From Protea cynaroides (taxonomy: Eukaryota > Streptophyta > Magnoliopsida > Proteales > Proteaceae), in assembly GCA_028583415.1 (NCBI GenBank), contig CM053276.1:125423166-125487165 (forward strand): DNA of 64,000 nucleotides, given 5' to 3'. The position numbers and the translations under genes were made by a program. Below are positions 53,601 through 64,000 of this stretch, piece by piece. How positions within the stretch are numbered: the stretch's first letter is position 1; every line of letters starts with the position of its first letter. The notes under the pieces were generated by a model. It had not been told where the DNA came from. It did not search any database and saw only the letters and a list, made by a program, of their open reading frames with translations.

Positions 53601-56600
53601 GAAAGAGGGGAGAGAAGGAAAGAAAGAGAAATTTTTCTGTTGCCCATCTCCAAAACCCAAAACCAACAATTGTTTTTGGATGATGAAATCAGTTTCTCAA
53701 AGAGCATCTGAAGATTGTTCCTTTTGCAATCTCACCAGCACTTTATGGCTTCTCTTCGCAATTTGTCCAGTGCAATTGTGTGCATCTGTGGGAAAGAGAG
53801 AATTTAGACACACAACCCCATCACAGGCACTTTGACAGTAGTTGCTCATCCCGTTTAGAGAGAAAGGTGCTTTATCTATGATTCGATCTCTAGATAATAA
53901 GTCTTTAGTGGAAATAAATTGCTAGCTGGGAAATGGATTTTTTTTTCCTTTTATGTTTTAAAAGAGATTAATATTGTTATTTTTAAGAAGTTCAAAATAA
54001 AAGCTAGCTGGCTTGCTGTTTAAAGTTGAGGGATGTGCCCAAATCAGCACACTATTAGAGCTATGTTCCAGGACTAATTTTTATTGGACCATCAGAAGTA
54101 CGTTACTGGTTCAGGTGAGGAGTTTTTAACTCTGAAACATACAGGATGGAAGTATGGAACAGGCCAAACCAAAGCTAATCTTAATCATCTAAAGAATTAT
54201 TACAGCAAAAAGTAGTGATAATTAATTAAATTCAAACCATGATAAAAGGAAACAAACACAAAGGCTCAGATTCTTACCCAAAAACAAAACCGTTTAAAAG
54301 GCTCAAAACAAACCAAACCAAGACAGGATCCAAACAACATAACAAAAGAGAAGAAATTATAATTTGAAAGCAGTCCACGTTTGAAAGGCTCAAAACAAAC
54401 CAAACCAAGACAGGATCCTAACCCCCCCCCACCCCTAAAAAAAAAAAAAGGGAGAGAGAGAGAAAAAGAAATGACAATCAAAAAGCAGTCCCACTGTAGA
54501 GCCCGTAAATAAAATTATCTGAACATTGTATATGTGAGATAGCATAGCTCTATTTCAGATATGACTAGAACTCTTTTGATCAGAACAACAGAGATTGTAT
54601 TCCTCCATAAAGAAGCTTTTGACGTCACAGCATTCAGGACTGCAAATATTATTCTATCTAAAACATAATTAACAGAATTGCATTAGAGAATAATGGGATA
54701 TCGCATATTATTTTTTGTAGCTACCTAAAGTTAGTTCTAGCTTGACAGTTTCAATTACAGTTCGACAACCAAAGGGAAAATGCATATTGGAGACATGTAA
54801 TACGGATAATACTGTGCCATGATGCAAAGTGTTGGAAAAACAATCCAAGACTCGCATATTATATTAAACAATACATGAGTAAACTTGATAATCCTTCAGT
54901 TAAAGGATCAAGTTCTATTTCTTTAAAATAAAATCAAAGGCTTTAAAATTATCACAAAAACATGCCAAAGAAGAACAACTTCCAAAACATAGCTCACCGC
55001 TCCTACAATTCCAAGCAACTTCATTTGTTCACTCACATTTTCTAGAATACAGAGGTCCAATAATGCTTTGAACAAAGAATCCAACTGCGCCATCTCATTA
55101 CTAATCTGCAACATAGACACAAATGAGAAATCAAACCATAAACTAGACAAACCAAACCAAACCAGCATAATACATGTCATCACGAAAGTAGCATCATATC
55201 AAGAATATATATTGGTTGATAGTGAAGTTGGAAGAAGGTATAGTTTTCACAGGCTCCCACCTTTTTGCCTATTAGGGTACAGAACATAATCATCTATCAG
55301 GATAGTAAGTCATAGTAAATACAAGACAAGAACAATATAGATTAAGCAGCATTCAACACATGTAACTAATCTAGATGGCATAACAAAAATGTTGAAAACC
55401 CCCTAGTTGTTATAGGTTTTCTTCCAAAACCCCAAAATATAATCACTTGAAGAAAGCAATATTTCCATCATCAGATCCATGCAATCCTTCAGCCAGGGTC
55501 TGGGAATTGAGAAACATCAAATTGACAGCAAAAGAAGGGTTTTGAGTTTAGCCCACACATTTAAATTTGAGATACTTGTGCAGTCTAGTTATGTCTATGT
55601 TTGGGTTTTGCGACTGTTTTTTTTTTTCAGAATTGTGTGGTCTTGGTGGTTGGTAGAATTAAGGTAAATTTCAGGACTTGAAGATGCATTTGCTCACGTT
55701 CCTCCAGCGAGCTGAATGACTAACATACTTTGATGCCTATAAAACCAATTATCAAGCTGTTGGGATCCAAACTTTCTAGCAAGTTCTAGTCTGGGATCAC
55801 TGCTTCTTTTTCTAGCTGGTATGACAGTTTATGGTGGAAATAGGATAGCTTTTCATTCAAAGCATTGTTCACATTTTTTCTAACTAAAAAAGTTCCCGGC
55901 TCACAAGCTAATGAGAAACTAGATTGGGGGCTTGCAAACCAGCAACAAGGCATCAGCCGGTGATAGAAACATCAATAGATCTTGAAGGCAATTTTGGAAG
56001 GCTAAAACAATTCTTCCTCATTCATTCTGAAACAGAAGCGGAGTTAACACATGAACAACAGTAGGGAGGGAGGGGGGCACAATTTTAGACAAAGTTAGAT
56101 GCAAATTGGACATAAAACCGTAATATTTACCCAAAAATTCACTTTATTAACTATATTCCAGAAATTGTATCATAACAACAGTGATAACTTGATAATGCTC
56201 ATTTCCAGTCGAAGTAACAGGTACATAATAAGCAATAAACCTCTACAGGACTTTATGATGCATGCCAATGGGATAGCAATATGCAGGAAGCCCTTTTAGT
56301 GACAAGAAAAGAGTACAAGTAATCACACCATTCAGAAAAGTAATTAGCACCTTAGTTAATAAAAAATAGAAGCGAGATATTTTTGCAGCTTCATAGGATA
56401 GAGAAGACTGCATGTGATCATGCAAAGACAAGTCCGAAATTTTTTTGTCTGCCAGAGAATCCTGATTTAGTTTGGAGGATATATTCATGTTCATACACCT
56501 GAAAAGGACATGTAAATCTGCCGCACAAGTTACAACCAACTTAGAGACCAGATCTTTGCCTGAGACATGGCCTCTTGGATTGCCCCACACTGAAAGCAAC

Positions 56601-59012
56601 TTCTTTGAAAGATTCTGCCGAGAAGACAGATCATTCTTTCTCGTAACGTGAGATTGATCATAAGATGTTTCCGTCTGAACTCCGACTGCTTTACGTGATG
56701 TCAAGGCTACAACCAACAACCCCTAACATATGTCAGAAGGAAAAAAGAAAAATATCTTGAAAAAGCAGTGCCATTTAGCATTTCCTTCTCCAAATTAACT
56801 CTCAAGTCTCACCACTAGTAATCCAAGGGCCCGCCTCGTCAGCTAAAGTATCTGCATTCTGATCCTGGAGAGAAATGCGGCAATGATTTTCGACAGTTGC
56901 TCCATGTTCCCTGCCACTGTAACCAGCTCAATCATGATTTTTAGAAGAAAATTGATCAATAGATGTTATAAATAAAATAATCAAAATGACTCTTCCCTTC
57001 ACATGGATAAAATTAAATAGTTATGGTTAACATGCAAATAAAAACACTACAAACCAGAAATCCTCTGATCACATGGTGGTATGATAGTGATTTACAGGTA
57101 AAATAAATTATATACCATAACATCTTTACATGTAAACTATTACTGACCCAGGGACATAATAGCATGCATCAGTAGTCGTCTTCTCCCTCAAATAAAATTT
57201 TGTCAACTTCAAAGGAAATCCAGAATCCAAACAACTAATAATATAAAACAATAAGTATCTTCTTAGCTATCACCACTTACAACCTAAAGCAGCTCCACTT
57301 ACACATTTATCCTCTTCCAATGGTCAATTTCAACATCCTTTTCTCTAATAAGGGAAAAGGCAGATCTAAGCTGCTCCTCTGTCTTGTGTCTGCCTTTTTT
57401 AAGCTCCACACACTCTTGTTCCTGAAAGCGTACAAGCAGTTGATATCCAATCTCTGTGAAAATCTAAATCAAATTGCATAAAAATCCAAAAGCAAGTCTC
57501 AGCCATAGGGAGATTTTATGTTTCAATAGTATATTTATGTTTTTCCCCCCTCATACCAGCAGGTGGAATACGTTCCAGAAGGGGCTGGGAGCACCAGGCA
57601 AAAGTTATCCTGTGCAGTAGGAACACCTAAAGAGGAAGGGGAAGTCCACGTCATTACGAAAAGATCTTGGAGATATGATGAACATCCTACAAGTCATTTT
57701 GCTCTAGGAAGCTCTTATCTGCAAACATGGACCCGTTACAATTCTAAGTGAACAAATGTTTAATTTAACGTATTAGAATGTTGTCCAAGAAATTATATGG
57801 CCTTTTTACTTCAGATTTTGCCAACCCCAATCCACTTCAGAAAGAAATGGATTCACTTTGAACTATGCTTCTTCTTGAATTATTGTAAATATTCCTTGAG
57901 AATTAAACTTCTGGCACCTCTTCAGCTTTCCATGTAGACATTTATGACGTATCTCCAAGTCCCAATCATAAAACTGTGCCTTAGAGGTGTTGGTCCAAAT
58001 GATATTTCCATTCAACTACTCATAGGTCATAAACTATAGCTTTGTTGTCCATCTCTACATAATGACACATCACCGTTGTCAAAAACCGGAGATGGCCTTG
58101 TACAATGGAGGAGGGACTAGTTTATTCACTTTGAAATGCAAACTAGTATGGAAGGTGATCCCACTAATAGTTAGTGGAGGTATCTGGAAATAGAAAACAG
58201 ACAGGTATTCAAAGATAAGTGACCCTGGGTTGAGTGTCTGATTAGATACATTTTCACGACAATGTTCTTATGGGCCTTGATCTCTAAAGGTTTTCAGTGG
58301 ATGAGTTTTACATAGTCTTCACCATCTTCTTCGCTTCAAAGTTAATAAAGTATAATTTTGTAACCTACCAACAAAGCCCAAAAAAAGAAAAAATGCAAAA
58401 TAAAATTGGAAAGATAGCATACCAATTGACTAAGCTGCTTTGAGGAACTCCTTAACTCTCTCTGCAATTCAACACAACATTAACATACGTCAGTTTAAGC
58501 TGTTTCATTTGATATAAAGCCAAACTTCGTCTATCTAGCTCAATAGAGATACCAAAACAAATTATTCATTCCCGTTCCCCCAAAGAAGACCAATGCAAGT
58601 CAGAATAAATAATAGGACTTGTTCTAACCTTCAATCTATCGATTTCAACGTCTTTCTCCTTCCCCGCACGACGAGTAGGCGGTGGTGGAGGGGAAAGCTT
58701 CCGAGGTCGGGTAGCCGTGGTGGTGGTGGATTGTTGGGGATCCTGGTCGGTGATCCTCTGAGAGAATTCTCGTGGCGGAGAGAAACTTGTGAAGGGCTCC
58801 TGAGAAGCAGCAAGCAGAGGTTGTGGTGGATCGAAAACCACAGGAGGAGGTCGATGTTGATGATTATTATAGTAATGCTGCTGCTGCTGCTGTTGCTGAT
58901 GTGGTTGATGCTGAGTAGGGTTTGTAGAGGACATGGCGATGAGACCTTCCTCCACTCGAATGGCTTGATCGAGGAATATCTCATCCCAGTCATCGAAACC
59001 CTCGAAACTCAT
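44679..59012 (-). CDS. SUV2: SUV2, the plant ATRIP homologue (ATR checkpoint partner)
   Basis: Exons read on the minus strand: 59012-58629, 58461-58423, 57421-57303, 56916-56813, 56706-56351, 55105-55037, 52692-52610, 50412-50068, 49972-49866, 46803-46643, 46101-45905, 45839-45749, a suggested 23-nt micro-exon 45672-45650, and 44946-44679. With the micro-exon all phases agree (781 residues); without it the last junction is out of frame. An acidic N-terminal motif (FEGFDDWDEIF) resembles the RPA-binding recruitment motif of ATRIP. A poly-Q and a Pro-rich linker follow, then a coiled coil (SSSKQLSQLEQECVELKKGR..TEEQLRSAF) and helical repeats. It ends EAEIVDLAWVFKTRVFSYLGD. ATRIP brings ATR kinase to RPA-coated single-stranded DNA. 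An in-frame ATG at 59078 also exists, but the TATA at 59105-59110 puts it at or before the likely transcription start. Confidence 0.82.
47104..47911 (+). mobile_element. 5'-truncated LINE (non-LTR retrotransposon) 3' end
   Basis: It starts inside the reverse transcriptase at the catalytic ADDI box (LADDIVLVDETKTGI). It continues through HFRYLGSIINKEGDIDDD, PAMMYGAECWAVKK, MRMLRWMCGKTRKDK, HVQRRPLDAPVRR and RIHVADP, the standard end of plant LINE ORF2, then a (TTG)n tail. Three in-frame stops disable it. The 14-bp duplication ctcatataagatgc at 47090-47103 and 47912-47925 is perfect, so both ends are certain. It is antisense to SUV2. Confidence 0.9.
48385..49033. repeat. Direct repeat of a retroelement-like segment in SUV2 intron 9
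   Basis: Segments 48385-48655 and 48660-49033 share nearly the same sequence from gtttctattttcag to cagcgacatctttgta. The second has about 100 bp extra in the middle. They look like a repeated LTR or leader segment of a retroelement (for example gcttaagactctatg and ataaaactgtaag). No coding part is attached and no target duplication was found. Confidence 0.6.
49186..49297. repeat. 56-bp tandem duplication in SUV2 intron 9
   Basis: Two units starting at 49186 and 49242 (caatactagtataag...) differ at about two bases. Confidence 0.8.
50592..51172. mobile_element. hAT-like non-autonomous element with GGCCCTGTTTGATAAC termini
   Basis: The left end AGGCCCTGTTTGATAAC and the right end GTTATCAAACAGGCCCT are near-perfect inverted repeats of the type common to plant hAT MITEs. 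The centre (about 50776-50935) is a GGT/GAT-rich imperfect trinucleotide tract. I could not find a clear 8-bp target duplication. It lies in the SUV2 intron between 52609 and 50413. Confidence 0.65.
52452..52539. repeat. 44-bp tandem duplication in a SUV2 intron
   Basis: Units starting at 52452 and 52496 (taggtacgtcatggaatg...) differ at about two bases. The repeat sits 71 bp downstream, in the sense of the gene, of the exon ending at 52610. Confidence 0.75.
54296..54418. repeat. 35-bp direct repeat in a SUV2 intron
   Basis: The segment aaaggctcaaaacaaacc...caggatcc occurs at about 54296 and again 88 bp further on without mismatches. Confidence 0.7.
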
Positions 59013-59032
59013 CTCTCCCAACTCACTAACAG

Positions 59033-59054
59033 TCTCTCTCTCTCTCTCTCTCTC
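59033..59054. repeat. (CT)n microsatellite in the SUV2 leader
   Basis: Read on the minus strand it is (GA)n, in frame with an upstream ATG at 59078, where it would encode ERERERE. It most likely belongs to the 5' UTR. Confidence 0.8.
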
Positions 59055-59104
59055 AATCGGCGGGAGATTGAGCGTCATTTGAAGAGAGGTTATCGTTAGT
59101 AAGC

Positions 59105-59110
59105 TTTATA
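59105..59110 (-). promoter_or_regulatory. TATA box of SUV2
   Basis: TATAAA on the minus strand, 93 bp before the ATG at 59012. It predicts a transcription start near 59075, which favours the 59012 start codon. Confidence 0.45.
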
Positions 59111-59954
59111 AATGGCAACCAGGGAGGAGAGAGAGATAGACGGTCCTGTTTGAAGTCTAACAAGGACTACTGCAACGGCTATCTGTTTTGGTTGTTGGCC
59201 GTTGGATTAGAACCTTCCCATATAAGGACATACCCTGGATGTTCGTCACATTTCGTAGGGCCACCATGACTTGCCGCATCAACAGTCATGTTTCTCCCTA
59301 TAATCAGGGCTCCACACAAGAGTTTCCTTTTTTTTTCTTCTCAATTTATTATTATATTTTCAAGATTTGTTTTAAAAGCAACTGAAAATTGCTTTTGATT
59401 TTTTACCCAAAAAAAATTATTTGATTTTCAGTATTGACACGTGGCTAATAATGATTAAAAGTAATTAAAATATAAAAAAAAAAAAGAAGAAATGATTCAT
59501 TAAATTAAAACTACCCTCTCAAATTTAACAAGCTCCACCAGGGCCCCCCATACAGCATACAGATAGGTATTTTTCCAATCACCAGAAGTTTCAGGATAAT
59601 CTTCTACACTATAGCAGTTAGGGTTAGGGTTACTATCTAATGGATCCATAAGGACTCCACCATCAAGTCTTGCTTGTACTGTTGTACATATCTGAAATAA
59701 CCTGCCTTGGTAGTGTCTCCTGCTTGCTTGCTTGCTTGCTGGTAGATGACTACTCCCCCATTGGAGGAGATCAAGGATTATTGGTGCTTAGAACTGAGCC
59801 AACCCATCCTAATAGTGAAGCAAAGTCAGCAAAGCTAGTAAATAAGGAATTTGGCTAATATCCGAAAACCTTGTCTTCTATATTGAGCCACCAACCCTTT
59901 TGATCCTTCAATCAAACAAAAGAATTTAAACAGTAAGATTATTGTTATTATTAT

Positions 59955-60082
59955 TGAGATGGATGTGTGATAAAATTAAGAAGAATAAAGTAAAGATTGA
60001 TAATATTATAACTAATTTGGACGTAACGTCGATATATAATAAGCTACGAGAAGATCGTTTGAGGTGACATGATCCTTCTGCC
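59955..60082 (+). pseudogene. Second, badly decayed LINE fragment
   Basis: Its DNA aligns with the stretch of the first LINE that encodes RWMCGKTRKDKVRNDRI..LGVTPI, with many substitutions (for example gagatggatgtgtgataaaa). It has no tail and no visible target duplication, so it is older than the copy in SUV2. Confidence 0.65.
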
Positions 60083-60588
60083 TCTTTGTTAGGTTCGTGA
60101 ACAGTCTCCTAATTCGAGATCGAAGAAGAAGACTCTTTTATTCTGAATTCCCTTTTTACGTGCCCTCTTTTGAGTTTCTGACTGTAGGGATATATATTGT
60201 AATAGTGATATATATTGGTAGGAACAAATGTAGCCAGGAGTAATAGAGTCAAAATAAATATGAAAGATCCTCCATAGAAAGAGAAATTTTGGAGGATATA
60301 TCAAGTTCATAGATCATCTGCCCATTTTGAATCATGGACCTTTACATGAACATATACTATGAACATGGGATAAAACATAATGTAATTTGATAGAGTCATT
60401 GTTAGAGGTATTATTTTGATAGAGAATAAGTGAAAATCCATGGGTGAAGTTGTCAACATGGTTTTAGTAATTTGGCTACGTATCAGCAGATTTGTATTGA
60501 TTTTGACCATGATCGATTCTAATGCGATATCAATTATATATATATATTTTTTTTTTAAATTCAATTTCGTTCAGGTTCTTCACATTCC

Positions 60589-60822
60589 TGTATTTGTTAC
60601 AACCCTATTTTTTATATTATTTCTTGTTACTTTCAACATTTTTTTTTTTTGTAAAATTACTTTCAAGCATTTGAAGTTAGAAAGAATGCAGAATGTATTT
60701 GTTACAGCCCTATTTTTTTTTATGTTTTTTCTTGTTACTTTCAATTTCTTTTTTTTTTTCTTTTTTTTTTTTTCTGTAAAAATTACTTTCAGGTTTCAGG
60801 CTTTTGAAGTTACAAAGAATGT
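60589..60822. repeat. Tandem direct repeat of about 105-130 bp
   Basis: Units starting at 60589 and 60694 (tgtatttgttaca...) share the order of motifs through gaagttac/gaagttag and aaagaatg. They differ in T-run length and a small insertion. Confidence 0.65.
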
Positions 60823-61746
60823 GGAGATGGCAAATTGTTGAGGAAATTTCTATCTTTTATTTTTTAAATATAAAAATTATTGCTTAAAAGTCAAACAAAG
60901 TAAAAGTTTCAAAAATTTTAAAAAGTAAAAAATTAAGGAAAATTTACACTTACTACCCCTCTACTATGGACTAATTACATTTACCATTCATTAGTTTTTG
61001 AAAATTATACATGCCACCCTTAATTTTATAAACGTGTAACGAAAAGGTCCATTATGTTCATGGTATTAAGTCTTAATTTTAAAAGACAACTTTATCCTTA
61101 TTGGGTTTTCAATCAATAAAGCTTGAATTTCATAATCAGTATTTTCCCAAACAAAAATAGATCAAGCAACGAAAACCAAGGTTTAACCACTTAAGTAAGC
61201 ATCCACACTAAAAGACTTAAGAGAATTAACATTGTTTGAATCTCTTGCACATTGATTCATGGAGTTGAGAGTGGTTTGTGTTTATAATTAAATAGAGTTT
61301 GTTATAGATTAGTATCGTTCGAGATATCTAAGCAAATTTACAAGTATCAATCCATTGAGAGATTTTAGGGAAGTTATAATATGTATTGTATGAGGATGAT
61401 GATAGCCTTTAACTATCCTTACTTGTTGTTCGTCATCGTCTAGATTCTAAATTTAGAAATCTTTGAACAACTTTCGGACCTACTCCCACATCACAAACAA
61501 CACCTTAGTAAAGGGCCCTTGCTTCAAGATCATCGGGATGGAAAAGAAACTAAGTCTTTATCAATGAAAAGCTCAAATCTGTAAGAACCCTAGCTAAAAT
61601 AGAAACTAAGTCTTTATACACAGTGAGATAAGAACAACCAAAGAAGATCCACAAAAGAAATAAAATCAAAAAGCCCTAGATCCGAACGACAATATAAGAT
61701 TTTGAAAAGGAAACCTCAGAGAAAAGTGGGTGAGGCACTTTCCACC

Positions 61747-62277
61747 TGTTAGGGGTAAATAAACACCCTCAAATAAGCACACGACACGTGTACAGACGAG
61801 CGGAGACTAGTCAACATAACCCAAAAGATGAGCTCACCAATGGCCAACCAACACATAGACAGTGGAAAAGAGACTAGTCAACTAGGGCAAAACAGATAAA
61901 AAAAAAGGATAAAAGCAGGGTATTATCAAGATTCATAGGGGCAATGAAGAAATTACGCCCCGTATGACGTCAGCCATAACTACGGCTATAAATACCCCCA
62001 ACCGCTAGAAATCAAACCATGCAAAATATTATACCCTTTGTCCCCTATTTGCTCTGATAGCATTATCCTCATCCTCGAATTAGTATCTACTAAACCTTCC
62101 CACCTCGTTTAAATATCTAAGGTCAAGTTTCACCCTGATCATCTGTGGCATATAGAGTTATGACTTAAGCATCGGAGAGGTCACGGGGCATCAAGCCCAA
62201 ACCACCTGTGCCTTGTTTATTTCGCCTGTAGGTCGGACTGAGCGAAAGACCCGGGCGTATGAATTCTAGCTGCAACA
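61747..62277 (+). mobile_element. Solo LTR of a Ty3/gypsy-like retrotransposon, 531 bp
   Basis: It starts TGTTAG and ends CAACA (TG...CA with TGTT/AACA inverted ends). A perfect 5-bp duplication ccacc flanks it (61742-61746 and 62278-62282). Internally there is a promoter TATAAATA at 61987-61994 and the motif gacttaagcatcggagag, typical of plant gypsy LTRs. No internal domain or second LTR lies next to it, so it is a solo LTR left by recombination. Confidence 0.85.
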
Positions 62278-63649
62278 CCACCTTTTATGGTTTATTTGGG
62301 ACTCCTTTCCACATGAGGAGGAAAAGTAGGAACTAAAAATAGGAAGAACGAAGAGGAAAAACAATAGGGCAATAACACCATTGGAGGTGCAGGGTATTTT
62401 CATCCTTAAAATTTTAGAATATAATCTGACGTCACCAACAAACTAAACATCGATGTAATTAGTCTATACTTATTTATTTTTAATATACATATTGGTTTTG
62501 CATAATCATATGATAAACTATTGAATTATTGGCATCAATTCCGCAATGAAAGATTAGGTCTTAAACAATTTTCTAACTGTAGCTTTTCTCTTCAAAAATC
62601 CATCCAGCAAGAGATCCATCCATTATACAATATAAAAATTAGTGGGTAGGATTAAAAAGATTAAAAAACTAAGTTGCATACAGTTAAGAGTGTATCTGAT
62701 CTTTGGCTTGTTAGGCAACTAGCTATAGTTAATCAACCCACTTACAGATTATGTGCAACTTACTTAGTTTTTGCTATCTTCTTCCATTATTGATGTTTAT
62801 ACTTTCTAATTTCAATCCACTTGAGATTTATTTACACTTTATTCTCTTGTTGCATGTACCTTCACCTACCTGTAGTTTTTGAATTCGACTTTTGTCTTCT
62901 ATTGATTTAATTTTCTTTATATTCTTCCATTACCAACTTTTATGAATTTTTTTTCCTGTAGTTTGGTTTCATTGTCTATTTGGAGAAGACAAGGAGAAAA
63001 CAACAGCTGCTTATGATTTTGTTTCCCTCTCCCTCATTCATTTATAAATAACTTTAATACTTGATTTCTATAAATTTGGTAGAATTCGATCACTTGTATG
63101 TACTTGTATCTTTTTTTGAGATCCATCATCGTCGATGTGGTGTGGGACCCATTGAATATGAATAATGATAGAATATAAGAGAAGATACAAAATACATGCA
63201 GGTGAATTATTCTCAATTTTTTTTTAATGGGTATTTGAAAATAAAAAGGAAAAGGAAATAACTGATAACCTCAATACTGGACTGGACTGGACTGGGTTGG
63301 ATTGTAAAGAGAATCCTAGTCCAATATCAAGCAATAGGGCTAGACTGGGACTGGGCTGGGTTCGAACTTGGAGCAGTCCTCAAACGAATCTTCAAGTGTA
63401 GCGAATGAAAATGAGACACGTGTGTGGCTAGGAACCAAAGGACGGTTCTTTCAATCATCCCTGGCCGGACCCTGCATTAATCCTTGGTTGGTGGGTGGCT
63501 GGGTCAGTCGGCAGCAACAGTGGGGTGTTATGGGCTGTCTGTCAACTCTCTTCTCTCAGTCTCTGTGGATGTGTGTCTCTTACGACACTCTTTCCTTTGC
63601 TTCGTTTCGTTTCGTTTCGTTTCTCCTTTGCTTCGCTTTACGTTAATCC

Positions 63650-63918
63650 ATTGGTCTGTCTAGAAGTTTTCATGGATTCTCTCAAGTGGTAACTGTCCTT
63701 TTCATCTCTCTTGCAGCTTTTTCTACGTTTCCCAGTATAATAATAAATACATAACTCTCTCACACTCTGCTCTGATCTCGAGAGAGAAGAAGAGAATCCA
63801 AACAAAACCCGTCACACCAAAGCAAAGTTTTATGCTTATCTGCACATTCCATCAGAACCCAGAACCCAGAAGATTTAAAAAAAAAAATAATAAATTTGTC
63901 CTGTTGTCGTCTGTTATT

Positions 63919-63954
<36 letters not shown>

Positions 63955-64000
63955 CGTGTGGGTTATTTATTGTACGAGAAGAAGAAAGGCAAAAGATTGG
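63650..64000 (+). promoter_or_regulatory. Possible promoter or leader of a gene beyond the right edge
   Basis: The segment is CT/GA-rich and ends with a (GA)n run (63921-63952), a composition typical of plant 5' leaders. No start codon with a convincing open frame follows before the window ends. Strand and gene identity are guesses. Confidence 0.25.

Larger units (their letters stand above)
59111..64000. other. Intergenic region from SUV2 to the right edge
   Basis: It contains a LINE scrap (59955-60082), a direct repeat of about 105 bp (60589-60822), a solo LTR (61747-62277), a (CTTG)n run near 59720 and a (TTTCG)n run near 63602. From about 63650 the sequence turns CT/GA-rich, like a plant 5' leader. 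No confident coding exon was seen. Confidence 0.55.

Noticed and set aside
58593..59099. Plus-strand 168-codon frame opposite SUV2 exon 1
   Set aside because: Shadow of the GC-rich first exon; no motif, while the minus frame continues into the SUV2 coiled coil.
59615..59632. Telomere-like TTAGGG words
   Set aside because: Only two units; too short for an interstitial telomere and not the plant TTTAGGG array.
63368..63646. 92-codon plus-strand frame near the right edge
   Set aside because: Ends in the TTTCG microsatellite and has no recognisable domain; more likely upstream or leader DNA.

Overview
This is nuclear DNA from a flowering plant. The evidence is spliced genes with GT-AG (and some GC-AG) introns, plant-only families (GNOM-type ARF-GEF, P-class and PLS-class PPR proteins, a defensin-like peptide, the plant ATRIP homologue SUV2), many (CT)n, (AT)n and poly-A/T tracts, and introns full of transposon remnants. 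The long repeat-filled introns suggest a genome larger than Arabidopsis. The sequence alone does not fix the species. Gene identities come from recalled family sequences and motif reading, not from a database search. Layout: (1) 1-4025, minus strand, the N-terminal three quarters of a GNOM/GNL1 ARF-GEF, cut by the left edge; a probable intron in its 5' UTR reaches about 6487. (2) 6488-7122, a shared divergent promoter with site II and telo-box motifs. (3) 7123-23851, plus strand, a 13-exon DEAD-box helicase matching RH5/STRS1, with 4.3 kb and 3.8 kb introns. (4) 23852-27829, intergenic repeats. (5) 27830-29364, plus strand, a two-exon secreted defensin-like peptide. (6) 29365-32928, intergenic, with a dead RNase H fragment and a possible SINE. 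(7) 32929-34965, minus strand, a PLS/E-class PPR gene, head to head with (8) 35740-41976, plus strand, an 8-exon P-class PPR gene matching EMB976. (9) 41977-44678, intergenic, with a hairpin MITE. (10) 44679-59012, minus strand, a SUV2/ATRIP gene of about 14 exons whose introns carry a LINE 3' end and a hAT-like element. (11) 59079-64000, intergenic, with a solo LTR, a second LINE scrap and, at the right edge, what may be the 5' region of the next gene. The genes are unrelated housekeeping and defence functions, not a pathway: vesicle traffic (ARF-GEF), ribosome biogenesis (RH5), organelle RNA metabolism (two PPRs), DNA-damage signalling (SUV2) and a secreted cysteine-rich peptide. No tRNA, rRNA, CRISPR or prokaryote-type system was seen. 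The most notable points are a duplicated, still in-frame terminal exon in RH5; GC-AG introns in both neighbouring PPR genes; a leucine at the brefeldin-A site of the ARF-GEF; an unusual CxCxC ending in the defensin-like peptide; and several mobile elements whose target-site duplications can be read directly.
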